A stretch of 64,000 nucleotides of DNA from JAGNLM01 sp964439835 (lineage in GTDB: Bacteria; Pseudomonadota; Gammaproteobacteria; JAABTG01). Under the pieces are notes generated by a model. That model was given only the letters and a program-made list of their open reading frames with translations, had not been told where the DNA came from and made no database searches. The stretch is from the NCBI GenBank assembly GCA_964439835.1, contig CAYTPQ010000001.1:62001-126000 (forward strand), in the 5' to 3' direction. This document shows, piece after piece, positions 49,493-56,148 of the stretch (within the stretch, counting starts at the first letter, position 1; each line of letters opens with the position of its first letter). The position numbers and the translations under genes were made by a program.

Positions 49493-51444
49493 TCAACCGG
49501 GGCGGCCGCTCCCCCGCCCCCCACCTGGAGCGCGAAGACGTTCACGACCTCGGCCTTGCCCTTGAGCTGCAGGCCGCCGACCGGGCGGACCGGGAAGGCG
49601 TCGCGCAGCCGGCGGACGGTGGACTCGGCGATCATCACCCGGCAGGGGCAGGTCGGGTCGTCGCTGGCGACCTCCTTGCCGTAGCTCTCCAGCCGCGCCG
49701 CGGTGTTCACCACGTCGCCGATGGTGGTGTACTTCATGCGCCGGGCGCTGCCGATGCAGCCCGCGACCACCGGGCCGGTGGCAATGCCGAGGCGCATCCG
49801 CACCATCGGCAGGCCCTGCTCGGCCCACACCGCGTTCATGCGGCCCATCTCGCGGGCCATGGCGAGGGCGCACTCCACCGCGTTGCGGGCGTCCTGCTCG
49901 ATCTCCTCGTTGGTGGTGCGCACCACCGGCACGCCGAAGTTGGCCTTGATGGCGTCGCCGTAGTAGTCGTCGACCACCCCCCCATGGGCCATGACGAGCC
50001 CGGCCATAGTCTCCATGTACTCGTTGAGCCAGTCCATCAGCCCCTCGGGCGTCAGGCGCTCGGCCACCGGGGTGAAGTTCTCCAGGTCCGAGAACAGCAC
50101 CGTGACGATGTGGGTACGCGCCTCGATGCGTCCCCCGGCCAGGAACTTCTCGCGCTCGCGCCAGAGCTCCTCGGCGACGTCGGGGCTCACCTGCTTGGCG
50201 AAGATGTCCATCAGGAAGCGCCGCTCCGAGCGCTCGAAGCCCGAGATGTACGCCACCACCAGGGTCGCCGAGGCGAACATGGCCATCGCCGCCGGGACGA
50301 TCGGCAGCCACCACCCGTAGAGGAAAGCGCCGAAGGTCAGGGCCGTGAGCGCGAGCCAGGCGGGCGGGGCGACGATGGCGAACCGCCCGAGCGATCGGAC
50401 CAGCAGCGCGAGGCCGGCCCCGAGCACGCTCCAGAAGAAGATCCAAGCGTACTCCAGGGGCTCGGACAGGAACCGTGGCGGCCGGTCCCCGTCCATCGCC
50501 ATGCGCAGCAGCTGGCTGGTCGCGTGGGCGTGCAGGAACACCCCCGGGACGTTGGCGATGCCGCCGGCGCCCCGGCTGTAGGGCGTGAGGAAAAGGTCCT
50601 TCACGCTGTCGGCAGCAACGCCGATCAGCACGATGCGGTCACGGAGCGCGCCCTCCGGTACCCGGCCCTCCAGCAGCTCGGTCAGGGTGTGGGACTCGAA
50701 GGGCTTGGCGCCGCCCTTGTAGTCCAGCAGGAACTGGTAGCCCGCGGCGTCCGCCCCCGAGTAGCCTCCGTCGTGGGACTCCAGCGGCACCAGAGTCACC
50801 TGGCCGAGGCGAAGGTAGGTCGGGTCCGGCTCACCGGGCTGGGGCGAGACGCCCTCCCGCGCGAGGTAGAGCAGTGCCAGGCGCAGGGAGAGGGAGTAGC
50901 CGACCCGCTCGCCGTCGTCCAGGAACAGCAACCCCCGGCGTACCGCGCCGCCCGGGTCGAGCACCAGGTCGGCGAACCCCACCTGCTCGCTGCCGACCAG
51001 CACCGAGGGCGGCGGCACGATCGCCCCGCCCACCGCCCGGAACTTCTCGATCGCGACGATGTTCGGGCGCGCGGTCAGCAGGGCCTCGAAGCGCTCGGTC
51101 CCCGGGGCCACGGCCAGGTCCCGGTAGAGGTCGAACCCGACCGCCCGCGGCTCGCCGCGCAGGATGGCCTCCAGCACGTCCGCCAGCATGGCGTCGCTCA
51201 AGGGCCACTGACCGAGCCGGTGGATGTCCTCGTCGGTGGCCCGGATGACCGCGACCCGCCGGTCCTGCCAGCCGTGCTCGGGCCGCAGCCGCAGGTAGGC
51301 GTCGTAGGCCGCCAGCTCCATCGCCTGCAGGTACCCGAGCGCCCGCAACCCCGCCACCACCAGGAACACGGAGAGCGCCACCCCGATGCTGACCACCCCG
51401 GGCTGGCGAAAGATCTTCGGCACGCGTTGCGATAACGGGGACAT
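49483..51444 (-). CDS. CHASE2-domain adenylate/guanylate cyclase
   Basis: The 653-residue protein has an N-terminal helix (about 18-38), a periplasmic CHASE2 sensor (about 40-330; RATDEDIHRLGQWPLSD, VGFDLYRDL, LIGVAADSVKDLFLTPY), three membrane helices (about 345-415) and a class III cyclase domain (about 450-630). The metal-binding aspartates are present in VLFSDLENFT and YYGDAIKANFG, and the IGDVVNTAARLE segment is intact. It likely makes cAMP (or cGMP) in response to a periplasmic signal. It is the only cyclase in the window, beside at least five cNMP-binding proteins. Confidence 0.93.
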   Translation of the reverse strand: MSPLSQRVPKIFRQPGVVSIGVALSVFLVVAGLRALGYLQAMELAAYDAYLRLRPEHGWQDRRVAVIRATDEDIHRLGQWPLSDAMLADVLEAILRGEPRAVGFDLYRDLAVAPGTERFEALLTARPNIVAIEKFRAVGGAIVPPPSVLVGSEQVGFADLVLDPGGAVRRGLLFLDDGERVGYSLSLRLALLYLAREGVSPQPGEPDPTYLRLGQVTLVPLESHDGGYSGADAAGYQFLLDYKGGAKPFESHTLTELLEGRVPEGALRDRIVLIGVAADSVKDLFLTPYSRGAGGIANVPGVFLHAHATSQLLRMAMDGDRPPRFLSEPLEYAWIFFWSVLGAGLALLVRSLGRFAIVAPPAWLALTALTFGAFLYGWWLPIVPAAMAMFASATLVVAYISGFERSERRFLMDIFAKQVSPDVAEELWREREKFLAGGRIEARTHIVTVLFSDLENFTPVAERLTPEGLMDWLNEYMETMAGLVMAHGGVVDDYYGDAIKANFGVPVVRTTNEEIEQDARNAVECALAMAREMGRMNAVWAEQGLPMVRMRLGIATGPVVAGCIGSARRMKYTTIGDVVNTAARLESYGKEVASDDPTCPCRVMIAESTVRRLRDAFPVRPVGGLQLKGKAEVVNVFALQVGGGGAAAPVESP

Positions 51445-51658
51445 TCTGGTTTTCCTGCAGACCGCCCGGGGACTGGGCTCCAGGGGGCTCGCCGAGGGCG
51501 CATTGTCTGGCCTCGGCGCGGGGAAAACCAGGCGGCCGCGGCCTGACGGGTCAACGACCAGTGGCGCGTCTGCTTCGTGTGGCGCAAGGGATCAGTTGGG
51601 ACTGATCCTGGCGACGTTCCCACGGACGGAGCCTCAGGGCAGTCGCATACCCCGGATG

Positions 51659-52015
51659 TCAACCCCCCGACTGCCGCAGACGCGCGAGGTCGAACGACAG
51701 CTGCTTGTGGTGCTTGACGGCGAGGAGGTAGACCGCCCGCTGGAGGACGGCGTAGAGGATGAGGTAGTCGCCGGCGAGATACTCGCGCAGCTCGCCGGGG
51801 CCGAGTTGCTCGGCCAAGCGACGCGCGGCTTCCAGGCCCTCGGCCGAGCCCACCGCCCGGGCCAGAAAGGGGCGCCCCAAGCCGGGGTGGCGCTCGAGAT
51901 TCGGGACGACGTTGTCGACCAGCTCGTCCAGGAGGTCGGCGTAGGCGCCTGGCGCCTCGCGCTCTGCCCAGTACGCCTCCAGCGCGCCGAGATTGGCCTC
52001 GAAGTTCGCCGTCAT
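51659..52015 (-). CDS. RelE/ParE family toxin
   Basis: The 118-residue protein ends in EYLAGDYLILYAVLQRAVYLLAVKHHKQLSFDL, the beta-sheet core of RelE/ParE toxins. The ATG at 52015 (MTANFEANLGALEAYW) gives a normal length; upstream residues are not conserved. It lies downstream of the Phd-type antitoxin gene, separated by 51 bp, on the minus strand. Confidence 0.83.
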   Translation of the reverse strand: MTANFEANLGALEAYWAEREAPGAYADLLDELVDNVVPNLERHPGLGRPFLARAVGSAEGLEAARRLAEQLGPGELREYLAGDYLILYAVLQRAVYLLAVKHHKQLSFDLARLRQSGG

Positions 52016-52066
52016 CCGCACCGGTGTCGGCGAGCGCTCTGCGCACACGTCCGGACGCCCCCCGGA

Positions 52067-52363
52067 TTAACGCTGTTTCCCCCGCCGTCGCTTCAGCTCG
52101 CCCAGGGCCTCCCGCGCGTCGCGCGTGCGCCCCGCGGCCACGTCGGCCAACCCCTTCGCCGCCTCCTCCAGGAGCACGAGGTGGATCCGTTCCCGCTCCA
52201 GGCGGTGGTAGTAATCGAGGCGCTCGGCGTCGATGAGCGCGACGTAGCTCTCCCCGTTCCTGGTGATGATCTTCTCGGCCCCCGCCTTCACCTCCTCGGC
52301 CAGCTCTGAGAGCCGAGCCCGAGCCTGGGTGAGCGGAACGACGTCTCTGGCAGTGATGGCCAT
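52067..52363 (-). CDS. Phd/YefM family antitoxin
   Basis: The 98-residue protein begins with VVPLTQARARLSELAEEVKAGAEKIITRNGESYVALIDAE, a Phd/YefM DNA-binding domain (about residues 9-48), followed by a helical toxin-binding tail. It would repress its own promoter and neutralise the ParE-like toxin. Confidence 0.86.
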   Translation of the reverse strand: MAITARDVVPLTQARARLSELAEEVKAGAEKIITRNGESYVALIDAERLDYYHRLERERIHLVLLEEAAKGLADVAAGRTRDAREALGELKRRRGKQR

Positions 52364-52496
52364 TGGGCGGCACTCAACCTAAGGAGTACAGAATTCAGTG
52401 CAGAATAGAGGCGCGACGTCGGCGGCGTCAATTGTGTGAGGGCCCATGGGCGCCCCCATGGATCGCGAGGGCGGGGGGTTCCGCGCATCGGAGCAC

Positions 52497-52511
52497 ATCA
52501 CTAATTGTGAT
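52497..52511. promoter_or_regulatory. Inverted repeat ATCAC-N5-GTGAT at module start
   Basis: ATCACTAATTGTGAT precedes the RelE gene and adjoins TACACT (52511-52516), a possible -10 box. With the GTG start at 52524 the mRNA would be nearly leaderless. The repeat may be the operator of this module. Confidence 0.45.
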
Positions 52512-52523
52512 ACACTCTCGGCT

Positions 52524-52781
52524 GTGTACCAGGTCGAGTACCTGCGGACTGCGCAGAAGGCGCTTCGGCGAATGCCCGCCGACGTGGCAAGGCGGTTCCT
52601 GGATGCGCTTGACCGGCTTGCGATCGACCTCGCGTCGCCGGGGCTGGACGTCAGGCCTCTGCGTGGACGCCCGGGGTGGCGATTGCGGATCGGCAGTTGG
52701 CGAGCCGTGTACCGGGTCGAAGAAGGGAGGCTTCTCATCCTTGTGCTGGACGTCGGGTCGCGGGGAGGCATTTATAAATGA
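52524..52781 (+). CDS. RelE family toxin
   Basis: From GTG at 52524 the product has 85 residues: VYQVEYLRTAQKALRRMPADVARRFLDAL, then DVRPLRGRPGWRLRIGSWRAVYRVEEGRLLILVLDVGSR. This is a typical RelE mRNA interferase with the conserved R-x-G-x-WR-x-VYR core. The upstream ATG at 52446 adds unsupported residues. The end overlaps the following antitoxin by four bases. Confidence 0.9.
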   Translation: MYQVEYLRTAQKALRRMPADVARRFLDALDRLAIDLASPGLDVRPLRGRPGWRLRIGSWRAVYRVEEGRLLILVLDVGSRGGIYK

Positions 52782-53155
52782 GTGAGCGCGTGCAGGTCAT
52801 CGAGCGCGACGGTGTCCCCGAGTGGGCGGTCGTGCCTTACGAGGAGTATCAGCGGCTGGTGGCACTGGCGGAGGAGGCCGCGGAGGTCCGGGCCTACGAC
52901 GAGGCGATGGGCCGGGCGCAAGCCGGGGAGGAGCGGGTTCCCGCCCGGCTGGCTCGCCGACTCGTCGAGGGCGAGAACCCGATCCGCGCCTGGCGCGAGC
53001 ACCGTGGTCTCACCCAGGCGCAGCTCGCCGAGCGGGCCGGAGTCGGCCAGTCCTACGTGGCCATGCTCGAGGCCGGAGAGCGCAAGGGGTCCGTGACGCG
53101 GCTGCGGGCCCTTGCCCGCGCCCTCGGAGTCGAGCTGGACGACCTCGCCCAGTAG
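52778..53155 (+). CDS. HTH antitoxin with Phd-like N-terminus
   Basis: The 125-residue protein combines an N-terminal segment resembling Phd/YefM tails (ERDGVPEWAVVPYEEYQRLVALAEEA) with a C-terminal HTH_3 domain (IRAWREHRGLTQAQLAERAGVGQSYVAMLEAGERKGSVTRLRALARALGV). It overlaps relE (ATGA) and is its probable antitoxin and repressor. Toxin-first order is usual for this type. Confidence 0.9.
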   Translation: MSERVQVIERDGVPEWAVVPYEEYQRLVALAEEAAEVRAYDEAMGRAQAGEERVPARLARRLVEGENPIRAWREHRGLTQAQLAERAGVGQSYVAMLEAGERKGSVTRLRALARALGVELDDLAQ

Positions 53156-53156
53156 G

Positions 53157-53185
53157 GATCGATGGTGTCTGACCCCATTGATCGG
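53157..53185 (+). repeat. GATC-ended interspersed repeat, copy A
   Basis: GATCGATGGTGTCTGACC followed by CCATTGATCGG starts right after the HTH antitoxin stop. The outer 8-mers GATCGATG and CATTGATC are inverted copies with one mismatch. Confidence 0.85.
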
Positions 53186-53265
53186 GGCAGGCGCAGGACC
53201 GGGTGGGCGCGGCGCGCCCGCGGCGCGATTTGCGGAGCCCCCTGGGCGGGGCTAACCTGCCAGGT

Positions 53266-53484
53266 ATGATGGACTGGTCCTCTTGCCCCGAGGTCGAGCG
53301 CGACCCGGACCGATTGGGTGGCGCGTGGGTCTTTCGCGGTACTCGTGTACCGGTTGCGGCGCTGTTCGAAAACCTCGAGGACGGCGCTCAGCTCCAGGAC
53401 TTCATCGACTGGTTCCCGGGCGTGACGCTGTCCCAGGCGCGCGCGGTGCTGGAGCACGCCGCGCGCTCGCTGGACGCCGCCTGA
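53266..53484 (+). CDS. DUF433 family antitoxin-like protein
   Basis: The 72-residue protein has the DUF433 pattern: CPEVERDPDRLGGAWVFRGTRVPVAALFENLEDG, then DFIDWFPGVTLSQARAVLEHA, a small winged-helix-like fold. DUF433 genes usually pair with DUF5615 PIN-like genes as putative toxin-antitoxin modules, which is the case here, with the next gene starting directly after the stop. Confidence 0.88.
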   Translation: MMDWSSCPEVERDPDRLGGAWVFRGTRVPVAALFENLEDGAQLQDFIDWFPGVTLSQARAVLEHAARSLDAA

Positions 53485-53805
53485 GTGTTGATCCTGTTCC
53501 ACCAGGGTGTCCCGGCACCCCTGCGTCGCTCGCTGGTCGGTCACGAAATCAGGACCGCTTTCGAGATGGGTTGGTCGACCCTGGCCAACGGCGACCTGCT
53601 GGCCCAGGCAGAGTCGCACGGATTCAACGTCCTCGTGACCACCGACCGCAATCTCGGGCATCAGCAGAACCTGAGCCAGCGATGCATTGCCATCCTCGCG
53701 CTCTCCACGACCAGCTGGCCCCGCATCCAGCGCACGACGGCCGTGATCTTGGAGGCCCTCAGCGGCTTGCAGGCGGGGGCATACGTCGAAGTCGAGGTCC
53801 CGTAA
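53485..53805 (+). CDS. DUF5615 PIN-like protein
   Basis: The 106-residue protein starts with GTG directly after the DUF433 stop. LILFHQGVPAPLRRSLVGHEIRTAFEMGW, NGDLLAQAESHGFNVLVTTDRNLGHQQNL fit the DUF5615/Mut7-C-like PIN fold, with acidic residues in TTDRNL. The first catalytic position, usually D in LLDE, is H-Q here (LFHQG), as in many members. It is the putative toxin of the DUF433 module. Confidence 0.85.
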   Translation: MLILFHQGVPAPLRRSLVGHEIRTAFEMGWSTLANGDLLAQAESHGFNVLVTTDRNLGHQQNLSQRCIAILALSTTSWPRIQRTTAVILEALSGLQAGAYVEVEVP

Positions 53806-53879
53806 TTGCTCTCATGCGGATTGGCGGCTGTCGCGCCATTTCACCGTGACTAATGGAGTCTGCCCCCCCTTGAAAGCCA

Positions 53880-53940
53880 CGGAATCCCTTCGTCGTCGCC
53901 GACCCGCTGGCGGAGTAGCGGTGATCGATGGTGTCTGACC
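53880..53940 (+). repeat. 61-bp perfect direct repeat, copy 1 (PIN gene 3' end)
   Basis: This sequence is identical to 54913-54973. In the second copy it encodes the last 12 residues of the intact PIN toxin (NPFVVADPLAE and stop) plus the start of a GATC-ended repeat. Here the upstream part of the gene is missing, so it is a displaced or leftover 3' end. Confidence 0.92.
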
Positions 53941-53951
53941 CTATTGATCGT
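53923..53951 (+). repeat. GATC-ended interspersed repeat, copy B
   Basis: GATCGATGGTGTCTGACC followed by CTATTGATCGT. It overlaps the end of the 61-bp direct repeat. Confidence 0.85.
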
Positions 53952-53988
53952 GGCCCGGGGCGAGGCGCGGTTTCAACCGGCGGGGGGA

Positions 53989-54119
53989 TCATGCCGCGGC
54001 CTCGCCAAGGGTCAGATTGACTGATATCTCATCCCACGGGACCAGCACCTGGCCCCGCTCGTTCCTCGCCACCAGGTCATGGGCCATCAGGCGATGGACG
54101 TCCCGGTAGACGTTGCTGG
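53989..54119 (-). pseudogene. C-terminal remnant of a COG4190-like HTH regulator
   Basis: On the minus strand a frame reads PSNVYRDVHRLMAHDLVARN followed by ERGQVLVPWDEISVNLTLGE and stops. It resembles the last part of winged-helix regulators of the COG4190/HVO_A0114 type that pair with toxins. The 5' part is replaced by a hairpin-ended element beginning at 54120, so the gene is broken. Confidence 0.6.
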
Positions 54120-54207
54120 GGAAAAGGGGTCGAACTGGATTTCTAGTGTTGCGCTGCCCCCAGGTTCCTGTCTTGGGGGCAAGAAAGTCAGTTCGACCCC
54201 TTTTTCC
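54120..54207. mobile_element. Small MITE-like element with AGTTCGACCCC ends
   Basis: The ends GGAAAAGGGGTCGAACTG (54120-54137) and its inverse (54189-54207, one extra T) form terminal inverted repeats. The centre holds a 7-bp hairpin GCCCCCA/TGGGGGC. The 88-bp unit interrupts a regulator remnant on its left side. A single arm with the same sequence lies near 27995-28016. No transposase is encoded; it would need help in trans. Confidence 0.65.
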
Positions 54208-54217
54208 TTCCGCCGCC

Positions 54218-54247
54218 TTGACGCCTCGATGTAGGACATCCTACATT
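54218..54247 (+). promoter_or_regulatory. Promoter and operator of Phd/PIN module
   Basis: TTGACG (54218) and TACATT (54242) are 18 bp apart and resemble -35 and -10 boxes. The palindrome TGTAGGA-CA-TCCTACA (54230-54245) overlaps the -10 box, which fits autorepression by the antitoxin. The gene starts 29 bp downstream. Confidence 0.65.
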
Positions 54248-54275
54248 TCGGCGGTCGTGAGAGGAGGGGACGCTC

Positions 54276-54524
54276 ATGCAGCAGCGCATCAGCTTGAGAG
54301 AGGCCAACCAGCACCTGTCGCGGTACGTGGAGTCCGTGGAGCGAGGCGACGAGGTCGTCATCACCCGGCGCGGGGTACCGGTCGCGCGGCTCGTCCCCTA
54401 CCAGCCCACCCGGGGTCTCACCCCCCAGCAGTTCGAGGCACGAGCGCGGACCCGCGAGCGGCTGGAGCGGGGCTTCCACCTGGGCGACGAGCGTCCGAGC
54501 CGGGACGACCTCCATGAGCGATGA
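54276..54524 (+). CDS. Phd/YefM family antitoxin
   Basis: The 82-residue protein has QRISLREANQHLSRYVESVERGDEVVITRRGVPVARLVPY, the Phd/YefM DNA-binding domain (residues 3-42), and a helical tail for toxin binding. It overlaps the PIN gene by 11 bases. GAGGGG lies upstream of the ATG. Confidence 0.9.
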   Translation: MQQRISLREANQHLSRYVESVERGDEVVITRRGVPVARLVPYQPTRGLTPQQFEARARTRERLERGFHLGDERPSRDDLHER

Positions 54525-54951
54525 GCGCTTTACGCTCGACACCAACGTGCTCGTGTACGCGGTCGATGCCGACGCCGGCGAGCGCCACGCGCAGGCGCGG
54601 GAGCTGGTCGACCGCGCTGTCGAGGCGGACTGCGTGCTGACGCTGCAGGCCCTCGGCGAGTTCTTTCACGCCGTGACCCGCAAGGGACGCATGCCGGTGG
54701 CCGATGCCGCCGATCAGGTGCGCGACTGGCAGACCCTCTTTCCGGTGGTCGCGGCCCGGACGGAAGACCTCGACCGGGCCATGACGGCGGTCCTGCGCCA
54801 CGGACTCGCCTTCTGGAACGCGATGCTCTGGGCCACCGCGAAGGCGGCGGGCGTCACCGTGCTCCTGTCCGAGGACTTCCAGCACGACCGCGAGCTGGAG
54901 GGCGTCCGCTTCCGGAATCCCTTCGTCGTCGCCGACCCGCTGGCGGAGTAG
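54514..54951 (+). CDS. PIN-domain toxin (VapC-like)
   Basis: The 145-residue protein has FTLDTNVLVYAVDADAGERHAQA with the first catalytic aspartate, TLQALGEFFHAVTRKG with a conserved glutamate, FWNAMLWATAKAAGVTVLLSEDFQH with the later acidic residues. These fit a PIN-domain RNase. It is the toxin of the Phd/PIN pair. Its last 39 bp lie in a 61-bp sequence repeated at 53880. Confidence 0.9.
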   Translation: MSDERFTLDTNVLVYAVDADAGERHAQARELVDRAVEADCVLTLQALGEFFHAVTRKGRMPVADAADQVRDWQTLFPVVAARTEDLDRAMTAVLRHGLAFWNAMLWATAKAAGVTVLLSEDFQHDRELEGVRFRNPFVVADPLAE

Positions 54952-54973
54952 CGGTGATCGATGGTGTCTGACC
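54913..54973 (+). repeat. 61-bp perfect direct repeat, copy 2
   Basis: Identical to 53880-53940. It spans the 3' end of the intact PIN gene and 22 bp beyond its stop, up to GTGTCTGACC of a GATC-ended repeat. The two copies flank the Phd/PIN module and the remnants to its left, so recombination between them would remove about 1.03 kb. Confidence 0.92.
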
Positions 54974-54982
54974 ATTGATCGC
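54956..54982 (+). repeat. GATC-ended interspersed repeat, copy C
   Basis: GATCGATGGTGTCTGACC followed by ATTGATCGC, two bases shorter in the middle than copies A and B. It joins the PIN gene directly to the CcdB-like tail. Confidence 0.85.
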
Positions 54983-54991
54983 TAGTCGGTA

Positions 54992-55102
54992 GCCGAGCTC
55001 GCCGGCGTCCCGAAGGCGGTCCTCGGCGAGCGAGTCGCCTCGCTGGCCGACCGGCGGGCCGAGGTCACGGCTGCCATGGACCTGCTGCTGCTCGGGATCT
55101 GA
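54992..55102 (+). pseudogene. CcdB-like toxin, C-terminal remnant
   Basis: The frame reads ELAGVPKAVLGERVASLADR followed by RAEVTAAMDLLLLGI and stop, which matches the C-terminal helix region of CcdB family gyrase inhibitors (typically ELAG(I/V)P...LGE.V.SLA..R..I..ALD.L..G). The remaining about 65 N-terminal residues are absent; a GATC-ended repeat takes their place. It is not functional. Confidence 0.6.
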
Positions 55103-55178
55103 GGGGAGCCCTTCCAGCAGGCGCCCCTATCAGGCCCGGGCGCAGGCCCGGCCCGATCAGGTTGCTGATTCGGCCGTC

Positions 55179-55212
55179 TGATCCATGGCGTCTGACCCCC
55201 TTGAAAGCCAGC
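55179..55212 (+). repeat. Degenerate GATC-ended repeat, copy D
   Basis: TGATCCATGGCGTCTGACCC continues with CCTTGAAAGCCAGC. The right part matches 53866-53878, so a second variant with a CCCCCTTGAAAGCC end exists in the same region. Confidence 0.6.
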
Positions 55213-55254
55213 CTCGCGCGGCGGCCGCGCACCTAAGGTCCTCGGGTCGAACGT

Positions 55255-55323
55255 ATGCTCTACAAGGGCGACGACTTCGCGCGGACCGACATCGCGGGCG
55301 TGGAGGCGTCGGGGGGCAGGTGA
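55255..55323 (+). pseudogene. VapC-like toxin, C-terminal remnant
   Basis: A short frame encodes MLYKGDDFARTDIAGVEASG and stops. LLxKGDDFxxTD is the usual ending of one group of VapC toxins (COG3742 type). No upstream PIN sequence is seen; a degenerate repeat precedes it. It is too short to be functional and the call rests on this ending alone. Confidence 0.45.
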
Positions 55324-55490
55324 GGCGTTGAGCTGCCCGCGGAGCACGCGTCTCGCAGCCAGCAGGCCCCCTGCGTGACGCTCCGGCGGCGACGACCCTG
55401 AGACACGCATCGGGTCTGCCCTACTGAGCGACTCTCCTCTCCGGTCTCCCGGCGCACCCCCATTGATCCGCACGGGGGCTGATTTTGGCG

Positions 55491-55521
55491 TGTCGTCATT
55501 AATCCGGAAGAAATGACGACA
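55491..55521. repeat. Perfect 10-bp hairpin, possible IS end
   Basis: TGTCGTCATT and AATGACGACA flank an 11-nt loop. Just upstream, CCCCC and GGGGG (55458-55477) form another small hairpin. The arrangement recalls terminal regions of IS21-like elements, from memory, but no transposase is present. Confidence 0.35.
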
Positions 55522-55885
55522 TGGTTTCCACCGTCTCGTACACGAGGCTGCACCACGATGGCGCAAAGGGCCGGTGGCATCGTCGATCCGGTGCGCGACT
55601 GGCGGGCCACGCCCTGCATCTGCTTCACAGCCCCTCGGACTGGCTCGCGGCCATGTCCTGAACGAAGGCATGGCTCTGATTTCCCTACATATCCCACAGG
55701 GTCTCCTCGGCCCAGCCCAGTGACACGCCCGAGCTCCGGCGAAGCCGGCGTGTACCCGTGACCTGCGACCCGCCTCCACGGGCCCCGTCGGAACTCCTTA
55801 CAACTGCAACGGCGGACTCCTGCGAGCGCGTGAGCCAACCCTATGAGCCGGCAGGGGATACAGGATGTGGCTCGATTCATGCTGG

Positions 55886-55914
55886 TTGACTTACATCAAT
55901 TCTTAAGCTATTCC
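55886..55914 (+). promoter_or_regulatory. Candidate sigma-70 promoter
   Basis: TTGACT and TATTCC are separated by 17 bp in a locally AT-rich stretch, 235 bp upstream of the first PEP-CTERM gene. It is the best promoter-like sequence in this gap. Confidence 0.4.
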
Positions 55915-56148
55915 CGGTCTGTGAGTTGGGTTTTTGACAGGGGCGTGAGTTTCGAGGAAGGGCGCTGGGGAGCGGAAGGAGAGGTCGGCCGTCTCCGCTG
56001 GCCCGGGTGAGGCAGCGGCGCCCGCCTTCGGATCGAGCAGTGGGGGACCTCGTTACTGGCGTCCCAGTGCCGCCCTGAGGAATTCCACGCCTCGCGTGGG
56101 GCCCCTTCCGTCTGATTGACCACACGGCGCGAGCGCAGAGGTGAGTGG

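Larger units (their letters stand above)
53806..54229. other. Remnant-rich stretch between TA modules
   Basis: These 424 bp have no intact gene. They contain a TCTGCCCCCCCTTGAAAGCC segment (53859-53878), a duplicated 3' end of a PIN gene (53880-53940), a GATC-ended repeat, an antitoxin-like regulator tail on the minus strand and a small hairpin-ended element (54120-54207), each listed separately. Confidence 0.7.
54952..56148. other. 1.2 kb without intact genes
   Basis: This stretch holds only remnants: a GATC-ended repeat, a CcdB-like tail, a degenerate repeat at 55179, a VapC-like tail and a 10-bp hairpin that may be an insertion-sequence end. The longest minus-strand frame (55260-55880) has no recognisable domain. 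A possible promoter for the PEP-CTERM gene lies at 55886-55914. Confidence 0.65.

Noticed and set aside
55260..55880. 206-codon minus-strand frame
   Set aside because: It crosses several remnants and hairpins, lacks any domain and has no ribosome-binding site that stands out.
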